From positions 1 to 5,462 of the forward strand of contig JAQTOL010000245.1 in the NCBI GenBank assembly GCA_028748945.1: DNA of 5,462 nucleotides, written 5' to 3'. Below, piece by piece: positions 1-5,462 of the stretch. The notes under the pieces were generated by a model. The model saw only the letters and a list, made by a program, of their open reading frames with translations, searched no databases and was not told where the DNA came from. Numbering within the stretch: position 1 is the stretch's first letter; each line of letters starts with the position of its first letter. The position numbers were made by a program, and so were the translations under genes. The stretch comes from Paludibacter sp. (lineage in GTDB: Bacteria > Bacteroidota > Bacteroidia > Bacteroidales > Paludibacteraceae).

Positions 1-61
1 CCAAAATTTTAATTTCGGGCAAATTTCAAGAAAAAATTCAAATCGAAAAATTTTTAAAACC

Positions 62-92
62 TCTGAAATGGCTTATAATAAAGTATTTCAGA
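62..92. repeat. Perfect 8-bp inverted repeat
   Basis: TCTGAAAT at 62-69 is the exact reverse complement of ATTTCAGA at 85-92, with a 15-base AT-rich loop. As RNA it would make a modest hairpin on either strand. There is no T run after it, so it is not a convincing terminator. It may be a protein-binding site or chance in AT-rich DNA. Confidence 0.35.
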
Positions 93-155
93 ACATATCC
101 CGGCTCAACAACCGGACACTAGTGATCATAAATAAATAATTAAATTTATCGAGAC

Positions 156-203
156 TAATCCATTTCCCTCCACGAAAGCTATCGGGATAGGGGTTAGGGA
201 TTA
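156..203. repeat. G-run-rich imperfect inverted repeat
   Basis: TAATCC (156-161) pairs with GGATTA (198-203), and CCCT (166-169) pairs with AGGG (189-192) across an internal loop. Inside, CTAT (179-182) and ATAG (187-190) could form a small stem with loop CGGG. Three G runs (184-186, 190-193, 197-199) are spaced by three bases each. The wording resembles short intergenic repeats that I associate with Bacteroidetes genomes, but that is recollection and cannot be confirmed here. It could belong to one larger structured element with the following hairpin. Confidence 0.35.
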
Positions 204-206
204 TCT

Positions 207-240
207 TCACATCCCCTTTAGGGGCATGGGGTGATTTTTT
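207..240 (+). terminator. Hairpin with T6 tail, candidate rho-independent terminator
   Basis: TCAC (207-210) pairs with GTGA (231-234), and CCC (213-215) pairs with GGG (228-230), with AT bulged at 211-212. The stem is followed directly by six T at 235-240. A competing hairpin pairs CCCC (213-216) with GGGG (221-224) around the loop TTTA. The orientation suits transcripts arriving from the left, so it could end an upstream gene outside the window or act as an attenuator in a long leader. The bulged stem keeps confidence moderate. Confidence 0.45.
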
Positions 241-301
241 ATGCTGTGAATTATGTAACTATTTTAAAAAATTGTGTAACAGAACCGGATAACTATTTCC
301 T

Positions 302-309
302 CATCTTTG
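302..309 (+). promoter_or_regulatory. Possible -7 promoter element of the lipoprotein gene
   Basis: CATCTTTG matches the Bacteroidetes -7 consensus TAnnTTTG except for the first base. It lies 36 bases before the start codon, so the leader would be about 30 bases. No good -33 TTTG sits at the usual 19-21 base spacing; the nearest TTG (272-274) is too far away. This is inference from the motif alone. Confidence 0.35.
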
Positions 310-312
310 CAG

Positions 313-330
313 TGTGATAATTTAATCACA
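313..330. promoter_or_regulatory. Palindrome TGTGA-N8-TCACA, candidate operator
   Basis: TGTGAT (313-318) and ATCACA (325-330) are perfect inverted repeats separated by AATTTA. The site resembles a Crp/Fnr-family site, but the spacing between TGTGA and TCACA is eight bases rather than the six of the E. coli CRP consensus. It lies just downstream of the proposed -7 element and ends 15 bases before the lipoprotein start codon, so it could be a repressor site over the transcription start or a hairpin in the leader. A related sequence, 14 of 18 bases identical, occurs at 1023-1040 before cbpA. Confidence 0.45.
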
Positions 331-345
331 TAAAAAAATGAAAAG

Positions 346-759
346 ATGAAAATAGGAAAAAGTTTAGTTGTTGTTTTGTTGGTGACATTCATGGGTTTTA
401 TGGCACAAAGTTGTAGTCAATATCCTGATAATAACGGAATCACGTTGGTATCCAAAACGGATCGTGTTTCTCGTGTATGGAAAGTGGATAATTATAAATT
501 GAATGATGTTGATTACACCTCTTTAGTTGCCAATTATACCGAAATATTTACGAAAGATGGTAATTATTCATATCAGTGGGCAATTCTTGGTGGAACAGCA
601 ACCTGGGTATTTCAAAACAACGATGCAGAAATTCAGATTACAGGCCTAACTAATCAGGCTTCCAAAACGTTATTTATAATGAAACTGGAAGAAAATTCAT
701 TTTGGTATTACTATATGGATGGTACTGATAAAAAGGAGTTTCACATGATTCCTCAATAA
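346..759 (+). CDS. Small lipoprotein with lipocalin-like domain (predicted)
   Basis: This 137-residue protein starts with Lys2 and Lys5, a hydrophobic stretch (residues 7-19) and then A-Q-S-C with Cys23. That is a typical lipoprotein signal peptide with the relaxed lipobox common in Bacteroidetes, so the mature protein should be lipid-anchored at Cys23, in the inner or outer membrane. The mature part opens with S-R-V-W-K-V (residues 42-47), followed by strand-like segments and an FTKDGNY turn near residues 68-74. This resembles the small lipocalin-like lipoproteins of this phylum, which are short beta barrels usually of unknown ligand; the assignment is by eye and tentative. An upstream ATG at 338 runs only three codons before its stop overlaps the true start, so 346 is preferred; it is preceded by an A-rich, AAAAG-containing stretch. 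The next gene lies 56 bp downstream on the same strand. Confidence 0.8.
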   Translation: MKIGKSLVVVLLVTFMGFMAQSCSQYPDNNGITLVSKTDRVSRVWKVDNYKLNDVDYTSLVANYTEIFTKDGNYSYQWAILGGTATWVFQNNDAEIQITGLTNQASKTLFIMKLEENSFWYYYMDGTDKKEFHMIPQ

Positions 760-815
760 ATTTATACCGGAAAGCAAACTAAAAACGTGTGTTGTAATAA
801 CTAACAATTAGAATT

Positions 816-1007
816 ATGAATATCAAAAGAATTTTCGGATCAATACTTACTGTACTTGGAATAGCCGGTCTTATTTATGCTGCCGTACTGTTTGCAAATT
901 CAAATAGCGGGACACATGATGTCAAGGAGGTAATTGTTTATTGCATTCTCGGACTTATATTCTTTGTTTCGGGTATAAGTTTAGTACGCACTGTAAGAGA
1001 TGATTAA
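816..1007 (+). CDS. Small protein with two membrane segments, function unknown
   Basis: The protein has 63 residues. Two hydrophobic helices (about 6-27 and 39-57) are joined by a short polar loop with Asn, Gly, His and Asp. Basic residues Lys4 and Arg5 before the first helix and Arg58 and Arg61 after the second suggest that both ends face the cytoplasm. The two helices share an I-L-x-x-L-G / I-L-G-L pattern, hinting at an internal repeat. I recall similar short uncharacterised membrane proteins in other Bacteroidetes, but no function can be given. A normal signal peptide is unlikely because there is no cleavage site after helix 1. It sits 56 bp after the lipoprotein gene and 55 bp before cbpA, so it could share a transcript with either. 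Coding is supported by the coherent hydrophobic pattern and by the intergenic-sized gaps on both sides. Confidence 0.75.
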   Translation: MNIKRIFGSILTVLGIAGLIYAAVLFANSNSGTHDVKEVIVYCILGLIFFVSGISLVRTVRDD

Positions 1008-1016
1008 TCCGGTTTT

Positions 1017-1047
1017 ATTGAATGTGATAATTATTTCATAATCTTTA
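1017..1047 (+). promoter_or_regulatory. Weak promoter-like sequence with operator-like site before cbpA
   Basis: ATTG (1017-1020) and AATCTTTA (1040-1047) are separated by 19 bases, the expected spacing of Bacteroidetes -33 and -7 elements, but the -7 part differs from TAnnTTTG at its first and last bases. Between them lies TGTGA-N8-TCATA (1023-1040), sharing its first ten bases (TGTGATAATT) with the palindrome at 313-330. A site between the two promoter elements would fit a repressor. If real, cbpA-cbpM could be transcribed separately from the two genes before it. Confidence 0.3.
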
Positions 1048-1062
1048 TTTATACATTTCATT

Positions 1063-1947
1063 ATGGATTTTATTGACTACTATAAAATATTAGGTCTGGA
1101 TAAATCAGCCTCGCCTAAAGATGTCAAAGACGCATACAGGAAGCTTGCCCGGAAATATCATCCCGACTTAAATCCTAACAATAAGGATGCAAAGACAAAT
1201 TTTCAGCAGATCAATGAAGCAAATGAAGTATTGAGTGATCCCGAAAAGCGAAAGAAATACGATCGGTACGGAAAAGACTGGCAGCACGCAGAAGAATTTG
1301 AGAAGCAAAAACAACAACAGTCGCAATATTCCGGTTCGCGTGGTGGAGGAGGTTTTTCAGGAGGACAAACAGCAAGTGATTTTTCCGATTTCTTTGAATC
1401 TATGTTTGGTGGAAGCAGCGGAGGCAGGCAGACAAAATACAGGGGCGAAGATTATACAACTGAAATTCATCTGGATTTGATTGATGCATTTAAAACACAC
1501 AAACAAACTTTAGTTGTTAACGGGAAAAATATCCGTATGACGATTCCGGCAGGAGTTGAAAACGGACAAATTATTAAAATTAAGGGACATGGTGGCCCCG
1601 GAATAAATGGTGGCCCGAACGGCGATTTATATATAACTTTTTCCGTAGCCAATCATTCTGATATTAAACGACTTGGAAATAATTTATTTACTACTGTCGA
1701 TTTAGATATATACACGGCCGTATTGGGAGGGGAAATCACTATCGATACACTGGATGGAAAAGTAAAACTGAAAATCAAGCCCGAAACCCAAAATGGAACG
1801 AAAGTGAATTTGAAAGGCAAGGGATTTCCGGTCTATAAGAATGAAGGACAGTTTGGTGATTTACAGGTAACCTTTTCAATCAAAATACCAACAAAGCTGA
1901 CTGAAAAACAGAAAGCGTTATTTGAAGAACTAAGAAATAGTTTATAG
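1063..1947 (+). CDS. cbpA: DnaJ-class co-chaperone CbpA (curved DNA-binding protein type)
   Basis: CbpA-type J-proteins deliver unfolded clients to DnaK and stimulate its ATPase; E. coli CbpA also binds curved DNA in stationary phase. The 294 residues (E. coli CbpA has about 306) show the family order: a J-domain (about 5-69) with the invariant His33-Pro34-Asp35, a charged Gln-rich linker (71-88), a Gly/Phe-rich region (89-128) containing D-F-S-D-F-F-E-S-M-F-G-G, and two C-terminal substrate-binding domains (about 130-197 and 205-285). Each of these ends in a G-D-L turn (187-189 and again near residue 265). The CxxCxGxG zinc-finger repeats of true DnaJ are absent; in fact the protein has no cysteine at all, which makes it a class B, CbpA-like J-protein. 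The start is set by the canonical position of the J-domain. The stop codon lies inside the first copy of a 14-bp tandem repeat. cbpM follows after 60 bp. The DNA-binding role is known for E. coli and only inferred here. Confidence 0.93.
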   Translation: MDFIDYYKILGLDKSASPKDVKDAYRKLARKYHPDLNPNNKDAKTNFQQINEANEVLSDPEKRKKYDRYGKDWQHAEEFEKQKQQQSQYSGSRGGGGFSGGQTASDFSDFFESMFGGSSGGRQTKYRGEDYTTEIHLDLIDAFKTHKQTLVVNGKNIRMTIPAGVENGQIIKIKGHGGPGINGGPNGDLYITFSVANHSDIKRLGNNLFTTVDLDIYTAVLGGEITIDTLDGKVKLKIKPETQNGTKVNLKGKGFPVYKNEGQFGDLQVTFSIKIPTKLTEKQKALFEELRNSL

Positions 1948-1977
1948 TAAATAGTTTATAGTAAATAGTTTATAGTA
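1936..1977. repeat. Three perfect copies of a 14-bp tandem repeat at the cbpA 3' end
   Basis: The unit AATAGTTTATAGTA occurs at 1936-1949, 1950-1963 and 1964-1977, followed by a partial AAT. The first copy encodes the last residues of CbpA (Asn-Ser-Leu) and its TAG stop at 1945-1947. Because the stop lies in the first copy, gain or loss of later copies would leave CbpA unchanged and only alter the spacing to cbpM. Perfect identity suggests recent expansion, probably by replication slippage. Confidence 0.95.
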
Positions 1978-2007
1978 AATTGAAGTAAGTATATAAGCGA
2001 AAAAAAT

Positions 2008-2298
2008 ATGCAACCAGATAATTTAATAGCAGTAGATGAGTTCTGTGCCAAACACAACGTTGAAATTTCATTTGTCAGTTCGTTACAAAGCAACGGATTG
2101 ATAGAAATTACAAAGATTGATGACGCTGGCTATATTTATATTGAACAACTTCAACAGTTGGAAAAGTTTATTCGTTTCTATTATGAGTTGGAAATTAACC
2201 TTGAAGGGATTGAATCTATCGCTCATCTACTTGAACAAATAAATGCAATGCAGGATGAAATGATTGTACTCAGGAACCGACTAAGACTTTACGAATAA
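2008..2298 (+). CDS. cbpM: Chaperone modulator CbpM (MerR-like)
   Basis: CbpM binds the J-domain of CbpA and blocks both its co-chaperone action on DnaK and its DNA binding; this is established for the E. coli pair (E. coli CbpM has about 101 residues). The 96 residues here begin with a MerR-like helix-turn-helix segment (about 6-35, L-I-A-V-D-E-F-C-A-K-H then S-N-G-L-I-E-I), followed by a short Ile/Tyr-rich wing (near 42-46) and a helical tail with heptad-like Leu/Ile spacing (about 47-94), expected to form a coiled coil. Position directly after cbpA is the usual arrangement and is the strongest support, because such short MerR-like proteins could otherwise be called transcription regulators. 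The start ATG follows an A-rich run with no clear Shine-Dalgarno sequence. The gap to cbpA is mostly tandem repeat, so the translation level of CbpM relative to CbpA may depend on it. Confidence 0.88.
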   Translation: MQPDNLIAVDEFCAKHNVEISFVSSLQSNGLIEITKIDDAGYIYIEQLQQLEKFIRFYYELEINLEGIESIAHLLEQINAMQDEMIVLRNRLRLYE

Positions 2299-2383
2299 AA
2301 GGATGACAATTTCTGATGAATACCTGTTTCACTCCTCCTGCTAGTGGGGGGAATCGGAATTTTACCGGTTTATTGTCAAACCA

Positions 2384-2410
2384 ATGCTCCAATCCTATGG
2401 GTTGGAGCAT
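2384..2410 (+). terminator. Strong hairpin after cbpM, likely transcription terminator
   Basis: ATGCTCCAATCC (2384-2395) pairs with GGGTTGGAGCAT (2399-2410) over 12 positions, eleven Watson-Crick and one T-G wobble, around a TAT loop. It lies 86 bases after the cbpM stop and well before the tamB promoter. The following bases, AATTTCG, form only a poor T tract, so termination may be weak or need other factors; an mRNA 3'-end stabiliser is the alternative. A smaller imperfect stem (2352-2357 with 2365-2370) precedes it. Confidence 0.6.
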
Positions 2411-2489
2411 AATTTCGCCAAAGATTGCATGATTGTTGTAATGTTGATCTGGTTATTTTAATAATGTGTTAAAAATTTATACAGCTTCT

Positions 2490-2503
2490 TAACCAGTAGG
2501 TTA
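2490..2503. promoter_or_regulatory. Short inverted repeat upstream of the tamB promoter
   Basis: TAACC (2490-2494) and GGTTA (2499-2503) are perfect inverted repeats around AGTA. The site lies 30 bases before the -7 element, just upstream of where a -33 element would sit, so it could bind an activator or be chance. Confidence 0.25.
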
Positions 2504-2533
2504 GGATTCTTCCGGTTATTTCTTCATTTTCCC

Positions 2534-2541
2534 TATCTTTG
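2534..2541 (+). promoter_or_regulatory. Bacteroidetes-type -7 promoter element for tamB
   Basis: TATCTTTG is a perfect match to TAnnTTTG and lies 17 bases before the proposed tamB start, giving a leader of only about a dozen bases. No clear -33 TTTG is seen 19-21 bases upstream (the region reads TTCCGG). With the hairpin at 2384-2410 between, this indicates that tamB is transcribed separately from cbpA-cbpM. Confidence 0.55.
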
Positions 2542-2558
2542 TAATCTGTAAAATCAAT

Positions 2559-5462
2559 ATGAATAAAGCTCTACCTTTCATGAAGAAAACATTGAAAGCT
2601 ATCTCTCTGGTGGTGCTTATTTTTGTGGTTTTATTTCTCATTATTGCCGGGATAATTCAAATTCCGGCTGTTCAAAACAAAATCGTACACTATGCAACAA
2701 CCTTTGTCAGCGATAAGACACATACCAGTGTCGAGATAAAACATGTAAGCATATCCTTTCCAAAATCTGTTGTAATCGAAGGGCTTTTTCTGGAAGATTT
2801 AAAGAAAGATACCCTGATTTATGCCGGCAGTGTGAAAGTAAATATTGCCCTTACCGATTTGTTGTTTAGTAAGATAAATGTCAAATCCATTGACCTTGAA
2901 AATCTGAATCTGAACCTGTACAGCACAAAGACGGATTCATTGTTCAATTACAATTTCCTGATGACCGCCTTTGCCGATACTACCAAAGCAGATACCACTC
3001 AAACAAAAACTCCCTCTGCCTGGACATTTACAATTGATAAAGTAAAACTGAAAAACATCCGGCTTCGCTACGATGATGAATTTGCCGGAATGAATGTATC
3101 GGCTTCGCTTGAAGAACTCAAACTAAGTGTAAACAAACTCGATCTTCCCAATTCAGTCTACAACCTGGACGATTTGTTGGTTGAGAAATTGGTGGCAAAT
3201 ATACAAATGACCGAATCATCCGATAAATCAACCAAAAAATCAACCTCCGTTTTACCCAAAATACTGGCCAACAATATTCAAATCAATAATTCAACTGTAA
3301 ACTTTGGAGATTCTATAAACAAACAAAGTGTTTTAGCCAGGATCAAACGCTTCGAATTAAAGACTGGTGCTGTCGATTTACAAAATGAATCGGTGAACTT
3401 AGACAAAATCTATCTGTCCGAAAGTATTATTCAGTATAAAACAAGCGCGACGGACTCAATACCTGTTTCCAATCCTGTAGTTCCTGTTACACCTGAAAAC
3501 GATTGGAATGTCAAGGTCAGACAGATTAATTTAGAAAATAACGTTGTAGCTTACCTGGTGGGAACTAAATCGAAAGCAACAACAGCATTTGATTCGGATC
3601 GGTTGAAATTCAGACATTTAAACCTGATAGCTAAAGATTTATATTATTCTTCGGATAAGACGGAAGTTACTGTGAAGAAATTCAACGCGATTGATCAAAA
3701 CAACTTTGCCATTACACGGTTTCAAACCGATTTCAGTATGGATAATCATTCCATTACTGCCAAAGATATTATTGCTAATACTACCAACTCTTCTTTAGCA
3801 GGAGATATGAATATTAGGTTCACTTCCCTCAAGTCATTAAAGGATTCGCTTCCTTATTTGGTTTTAAATATTGATATTCGGAATGCAGGTTTTACAAATT
3901 CCGATATTCTATATTTCAGCCCTCAATTGAGTGAACAGGCATTCTTTAAAAATAAGACCAATATTACGACTATGTCGGGTCAGATAACCGGTAGTATAAA
4001 TAATTTGAATGGAAAAAATCTGATTGTCAAAACGGGGATTAAAACACTTTTGGAAACCGATTTCAATATCAAAGGATTACCCGAAGCTCAAACAGCCAGT
4101 TACGATTTTCCTAAACTCAAGTTTATTTCAGGTAGTCAGGATATTAAAATGATGGCTGGGCCAGCCATCCCCGATAGCATAAATCTACCGGAAGACATAG
4201 CTATGTTGATTGTTTTTAAAGGGAAACTGAAATCTTTTAAGGCGGCAATGGGAATGAGCAGTAGTTTCGGGAATGCCAATGTTTCCGCCCGCATTGATTC
4301 TGCCGAAAATTTCAACAGCGTTTTGAATATCAAAGATTTTGATTTAGGTAGTTTATTAAACGACAAGGAAATGTTTGGTCCCGTAACTTTAACAGCCCGG
4401 ATTGACGGAAAGGGATTGGATAAAAAAACAATGAAGGCCGACGTCAAAGCAGAAGTTTCGAAGATTTTCCTGAATAAATATACCTACCATCAATTGAAAA
4501 TGGATGGTACCTTAGCCAATCAACAGTTTGATGGAAAGATAAACCTGAACGATGAAAATGCCGTACTTGATTTTGATGGAATGGTTAATTTCATTCCCGG
4601 TAAGGAACGTTATAAATTCCGGTTGAATGTACAGGGAGTCGATCTTCAAAAGCTTAATTTCACAAAAGATGATTTGCGGATTAGTTTCAATGCTCAAGCC
4701 GATCTGAAGGGTGGGACAGTAGATAAATTAAATGGAAAGGCTGGTATCGGCAAAATGATAATCGTCCATAACAGGAAAAAATACATTCTCGATTCGGTTT
4801 TAGTTGCTTCCATCAATCGACCACGAAAAAGTGAAATGAATCTGAATAGTGCGCTGATAGGAATAAAATACAGTGGAACACTCTCTCCAACGTCACTTCC
4901 CGGGGTTATTTCCTTATTTACAAACCGGTTTTTCCCATTTTCGGATACCAAACCAGATAATATGACAAGTGACAGTACCGGATTTAATTTTGAAATCCAA
5001 CTTCATAATCATCCGCTGCTTTCAGAAGTTCTTTTACCGGAACTCAGTGAATTTGATCCGGGAATTATTACCGGGAGTTTCGATAGCCGGAAAAGTGAAT
5101 TAAAACTTACTGCCAACATGCATAAAATTGTGTATGGATCAACTGAAATCAATAATCTGGTATTGGATGTACAATCCGATTCGACGGCATTAAAATATAA
5201 ACTTTCAAGTTCTTCTATTTCCAACTCACAAATTAATTTAACGAATTTCTTGTTTGATGGAAAGATGGCCGGTAATAAAATATCAGCCAACCTGTCTTCT
5301 GTGGATGGATTGAACAAAAAGTTGTTGATTCGCTCGGAAATAACGAAAGACAAAGGCAATTATAAACTTGTGCTCGATCCGAATGATTTTTATCTGATGA
5401 ATAACCGCTGGGATATTGCTACCGATAATGCTATCGAATTTGGAAAACAAGGATTTTTGATT
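2559..5462 (+). CDS. tamB: TamB/AsmA-like envelope protein, N-terminal part (cut by window end)
   Basis: This frame is open for 968 codons and runs off the window without a stop, so the C-terminal DUF490/TamB domain, which defines the family, is not visible. The N-terminus has a short basic segment (Lys3, Lys9, Lys10), one membrane helix (about 15-35) and the I-P-A-V-Q-N-K-I-V segment (35-43) typical of Bacteroidetes TamB proteins. Then comes a D-T-L-I-Y-A-G motif (near 84-90) and a long series of alternating beta-strand segments, as expected for the lipid-conducting groove of TamB/AsmA proteins that span the periplasm. Flexible Thr/Ser/Lys/Pro-rich linkers occur at about 139-154, 220-232 and 304-315. 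In E. coli TamB works with TamA in outer-membrane protein assembly and with YhdP and YdbH in phospholipid transport; no tamA is visible here. Family members in this phylum usually exceed 1,400 residues. An in-frame ATG at 2580 is an alternative start; 2559 is preferred for its spacing from the promoter. An AsmA-family protein other than TamB remains possible. Confidence 0.85.
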   Translation, partial: MNKALPFMKKTLKAISLVVLIFVVLFLIIAGIIQIPAVQNKIVHYATTFVSDKTHTSVEIKHVSISFPKSVVIEGLFLEDLKKDTLIYAGSVKVNIALTDLLFSKINVKSIDLENLNLNLYSTKTDSLFNYNFLMTAFADTTKADTTQTKTPSAWTFTIDKVKLKNIRLRYDDEFAGMNVSASLEELKLSVNKLDLPNSVYNLDDLLVEKLVANIQMTESSDKSTKKSTSVLPKILANNIQINNSTVNFGDSINKQSVLARIKRFELKTGAVDLQNESVNLDKIYLSESIIQYKTSATDSIPVSNPVVPVTPENDWNVKVRQINLENNVVAYLVGTKSKATTAFDSDRLKFRHLNLIAKDLYYSSDKTEVTVKKFNAIDQNNFAITRFQTDFSMDNHSITAKDIIANTTNSSLAGDMNIRFTSLKSLKDSLPYLVLNIDIRNAGFTNSDILYFSPQLSEQAFFKNKTNITTMSGQITGSINNLNGKNLIVKTGIKTLLETDFNIKGLPEAQTASYDFPKLKFISGSQDIKMMAGPAIPDSINLPEDIAMLIVFKGKLKSFKAAMGMSSSFGNANVSARIDSAENFNSVLNIKDFDLGSLLNDKEMFGPVTLTARIDGKGLDKKTMKADVKAEVSKIFLNKYTYHQLKMDGTLANQQFDGKINLNDENAVLDFDGMVNFIPGKERYKFRLNVQGVDLQKLNFTKDDLRISFNAQADLKGGTVDKLNGKAGIGKMIIVHNRKKYILDSVLVASINRPRKSEMNLNSALIGIKYSGTLSPTSLPGVISLFTNRFFPFSDTKPDNMTSDSTGFNFEIQLHNHPLLSEVLLPELSEFDPGIITGSFDSRKSELKLTANMHKIVYGSTEINNLVLDVQSDSTALKYKLSSSSISNSQINLTNFLFDGKMAGNKISANLSSVDGLNKKLLIRSEITKDKGNYKLVLDPNDFYLMNNRWDIATDNAIEFGKQGFLI

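Larger units (their letters stand above)
1..345. other. Intergenic region without a convincing gene
   Basis: No believable coding region is visible here. One + strand frame stays open from 2 to a TAA at 137-139, but its translation is low in complexity, rich in Asn, Lys and Ile, and resembles no family I know. The first 60 bases are extremely AT-rich. The stretch holds a perfect 8-bp inverted repeat (62-69 with 85-92), a G-run-rich structured segment (156-203), a hairpin with a T tail (207-240), a 9-bp direct repeat TAACTATTT (256-264 and 290-298) and a palindrome (313-330). It probably combines the 3' flank of an unseen upstream gene with the promoter and leader of the lipoprotein gene. Confidence 0.6.

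Noticed and set aside
2..139. Open + strand frame reaching a TAA at 137, possible tail of an upstream gene
   Set aside because: Its translation is dominated by Asn, Lys, Ile and Ser from AT-rich DNA and shows no recognisable family or domain pattern; 45 open codons can arise by chance.
256..298. Direct repeat TAACTATTT at 256-264 and 290-298 as a paired regulatory site
   Set aside because: A 9-bp AT-rich match in a 345-bp AT-rich region is weak evidence, and the spacing gives no clear promoter geometry.
313..330. A classical E. coli-type CRP site
   Set aside because: The half-sites match TGTGA and TCACA but are separated by eight bases instead of six, so the site is reported only as a candidate operator of unknown regulator.
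1052..1059. TACATTTC as a -7 promoter element for cbpA
   Set aside because: It would place the transcription start at or after the cbpA start codon, and no -33 element is spaced correctly.
1235..1480. Alternative + strand open frame inside cbpA
   Set aside because: It lies wholly inside the well-supported CbpA frame and its product looks like no known protein.
1467..1652. Minus-strand open frame opposite cbpA
   Set aside because: It is antisense to the substrate-binding domain of CbpA; the apparent Pro and Ile richness is the mirror of Gly-rich and Asn-rich codons.
4136..5359. Several minus-strand open frames of 61-116 codons opposite tamB (4136-4447, 4512-4697, 4694-4951, 5009-5359)
   Set aside because: The + strand frame is continuous across all of them with a consistent TamB-like pattern; the antisense products share no family features.

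Overview
The window looks like ordinary chromosome from a Bacteroidetes species, probably Bacteroidales. Four things point there: AT-rich DNA, starts without clear Shine-Dalgarno sequences, at least one close match to the Bacteroidetes -7 promoter element (TAnnTTTG, at 2534-2541), and gene families of the Bacteroidetes type. All supported genes are on the + strand. I see no mobile element, CRISPR array, tRNA or rRNA.

Layout. Positions 1-345 hold no convincing gene. They contain inverted repeats, a G-run-rich structured stretch, a hairpin followed by six T (about 207-240), and a palindrome just before the first gene. Then follow a small lipoprotein with a lipocalin-like look (346-759), a 63-residue protein with two membrane segments (816-1007), the DnaJ-class co-chaperone CbpA (1063-1947) and its partner CbpM (2008-2298). 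Gaps between these four are only 55-60 bp, so they may be transcribed together, at least in part. A 14-bp sequence repeated three times starts inside the last codons of cbpA and fills most of the cbpA-cbpM gap. A strong hairpin (2384-2410) follows cbpM. The remainder (2559-5462) is one uninterrupted frame of 968 codons: the N-terminal part of a TamB/AsmA-like envelope protein, cut by the window edge.

How the genes fit together. CbpA and CbpM form a known pair in which the MerR-like CbpM binds the J-domain of CbpA and limits its stimulation of DnaK. The lipoprotein, the small membrane protein and TamB all belong to the cell envelope, but nothing in the sequence links them functionally to CbpA/CbpM apart from proximity. 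The most useful regulatory hint is an 18-bp TGTGA-N8-TCAYA sequence found upstream of both the lipoprotein gene and cbpA, which could be a shared operator. I did not find a clearly new biological system. The points worth following up are regulatory sequences and repeats.
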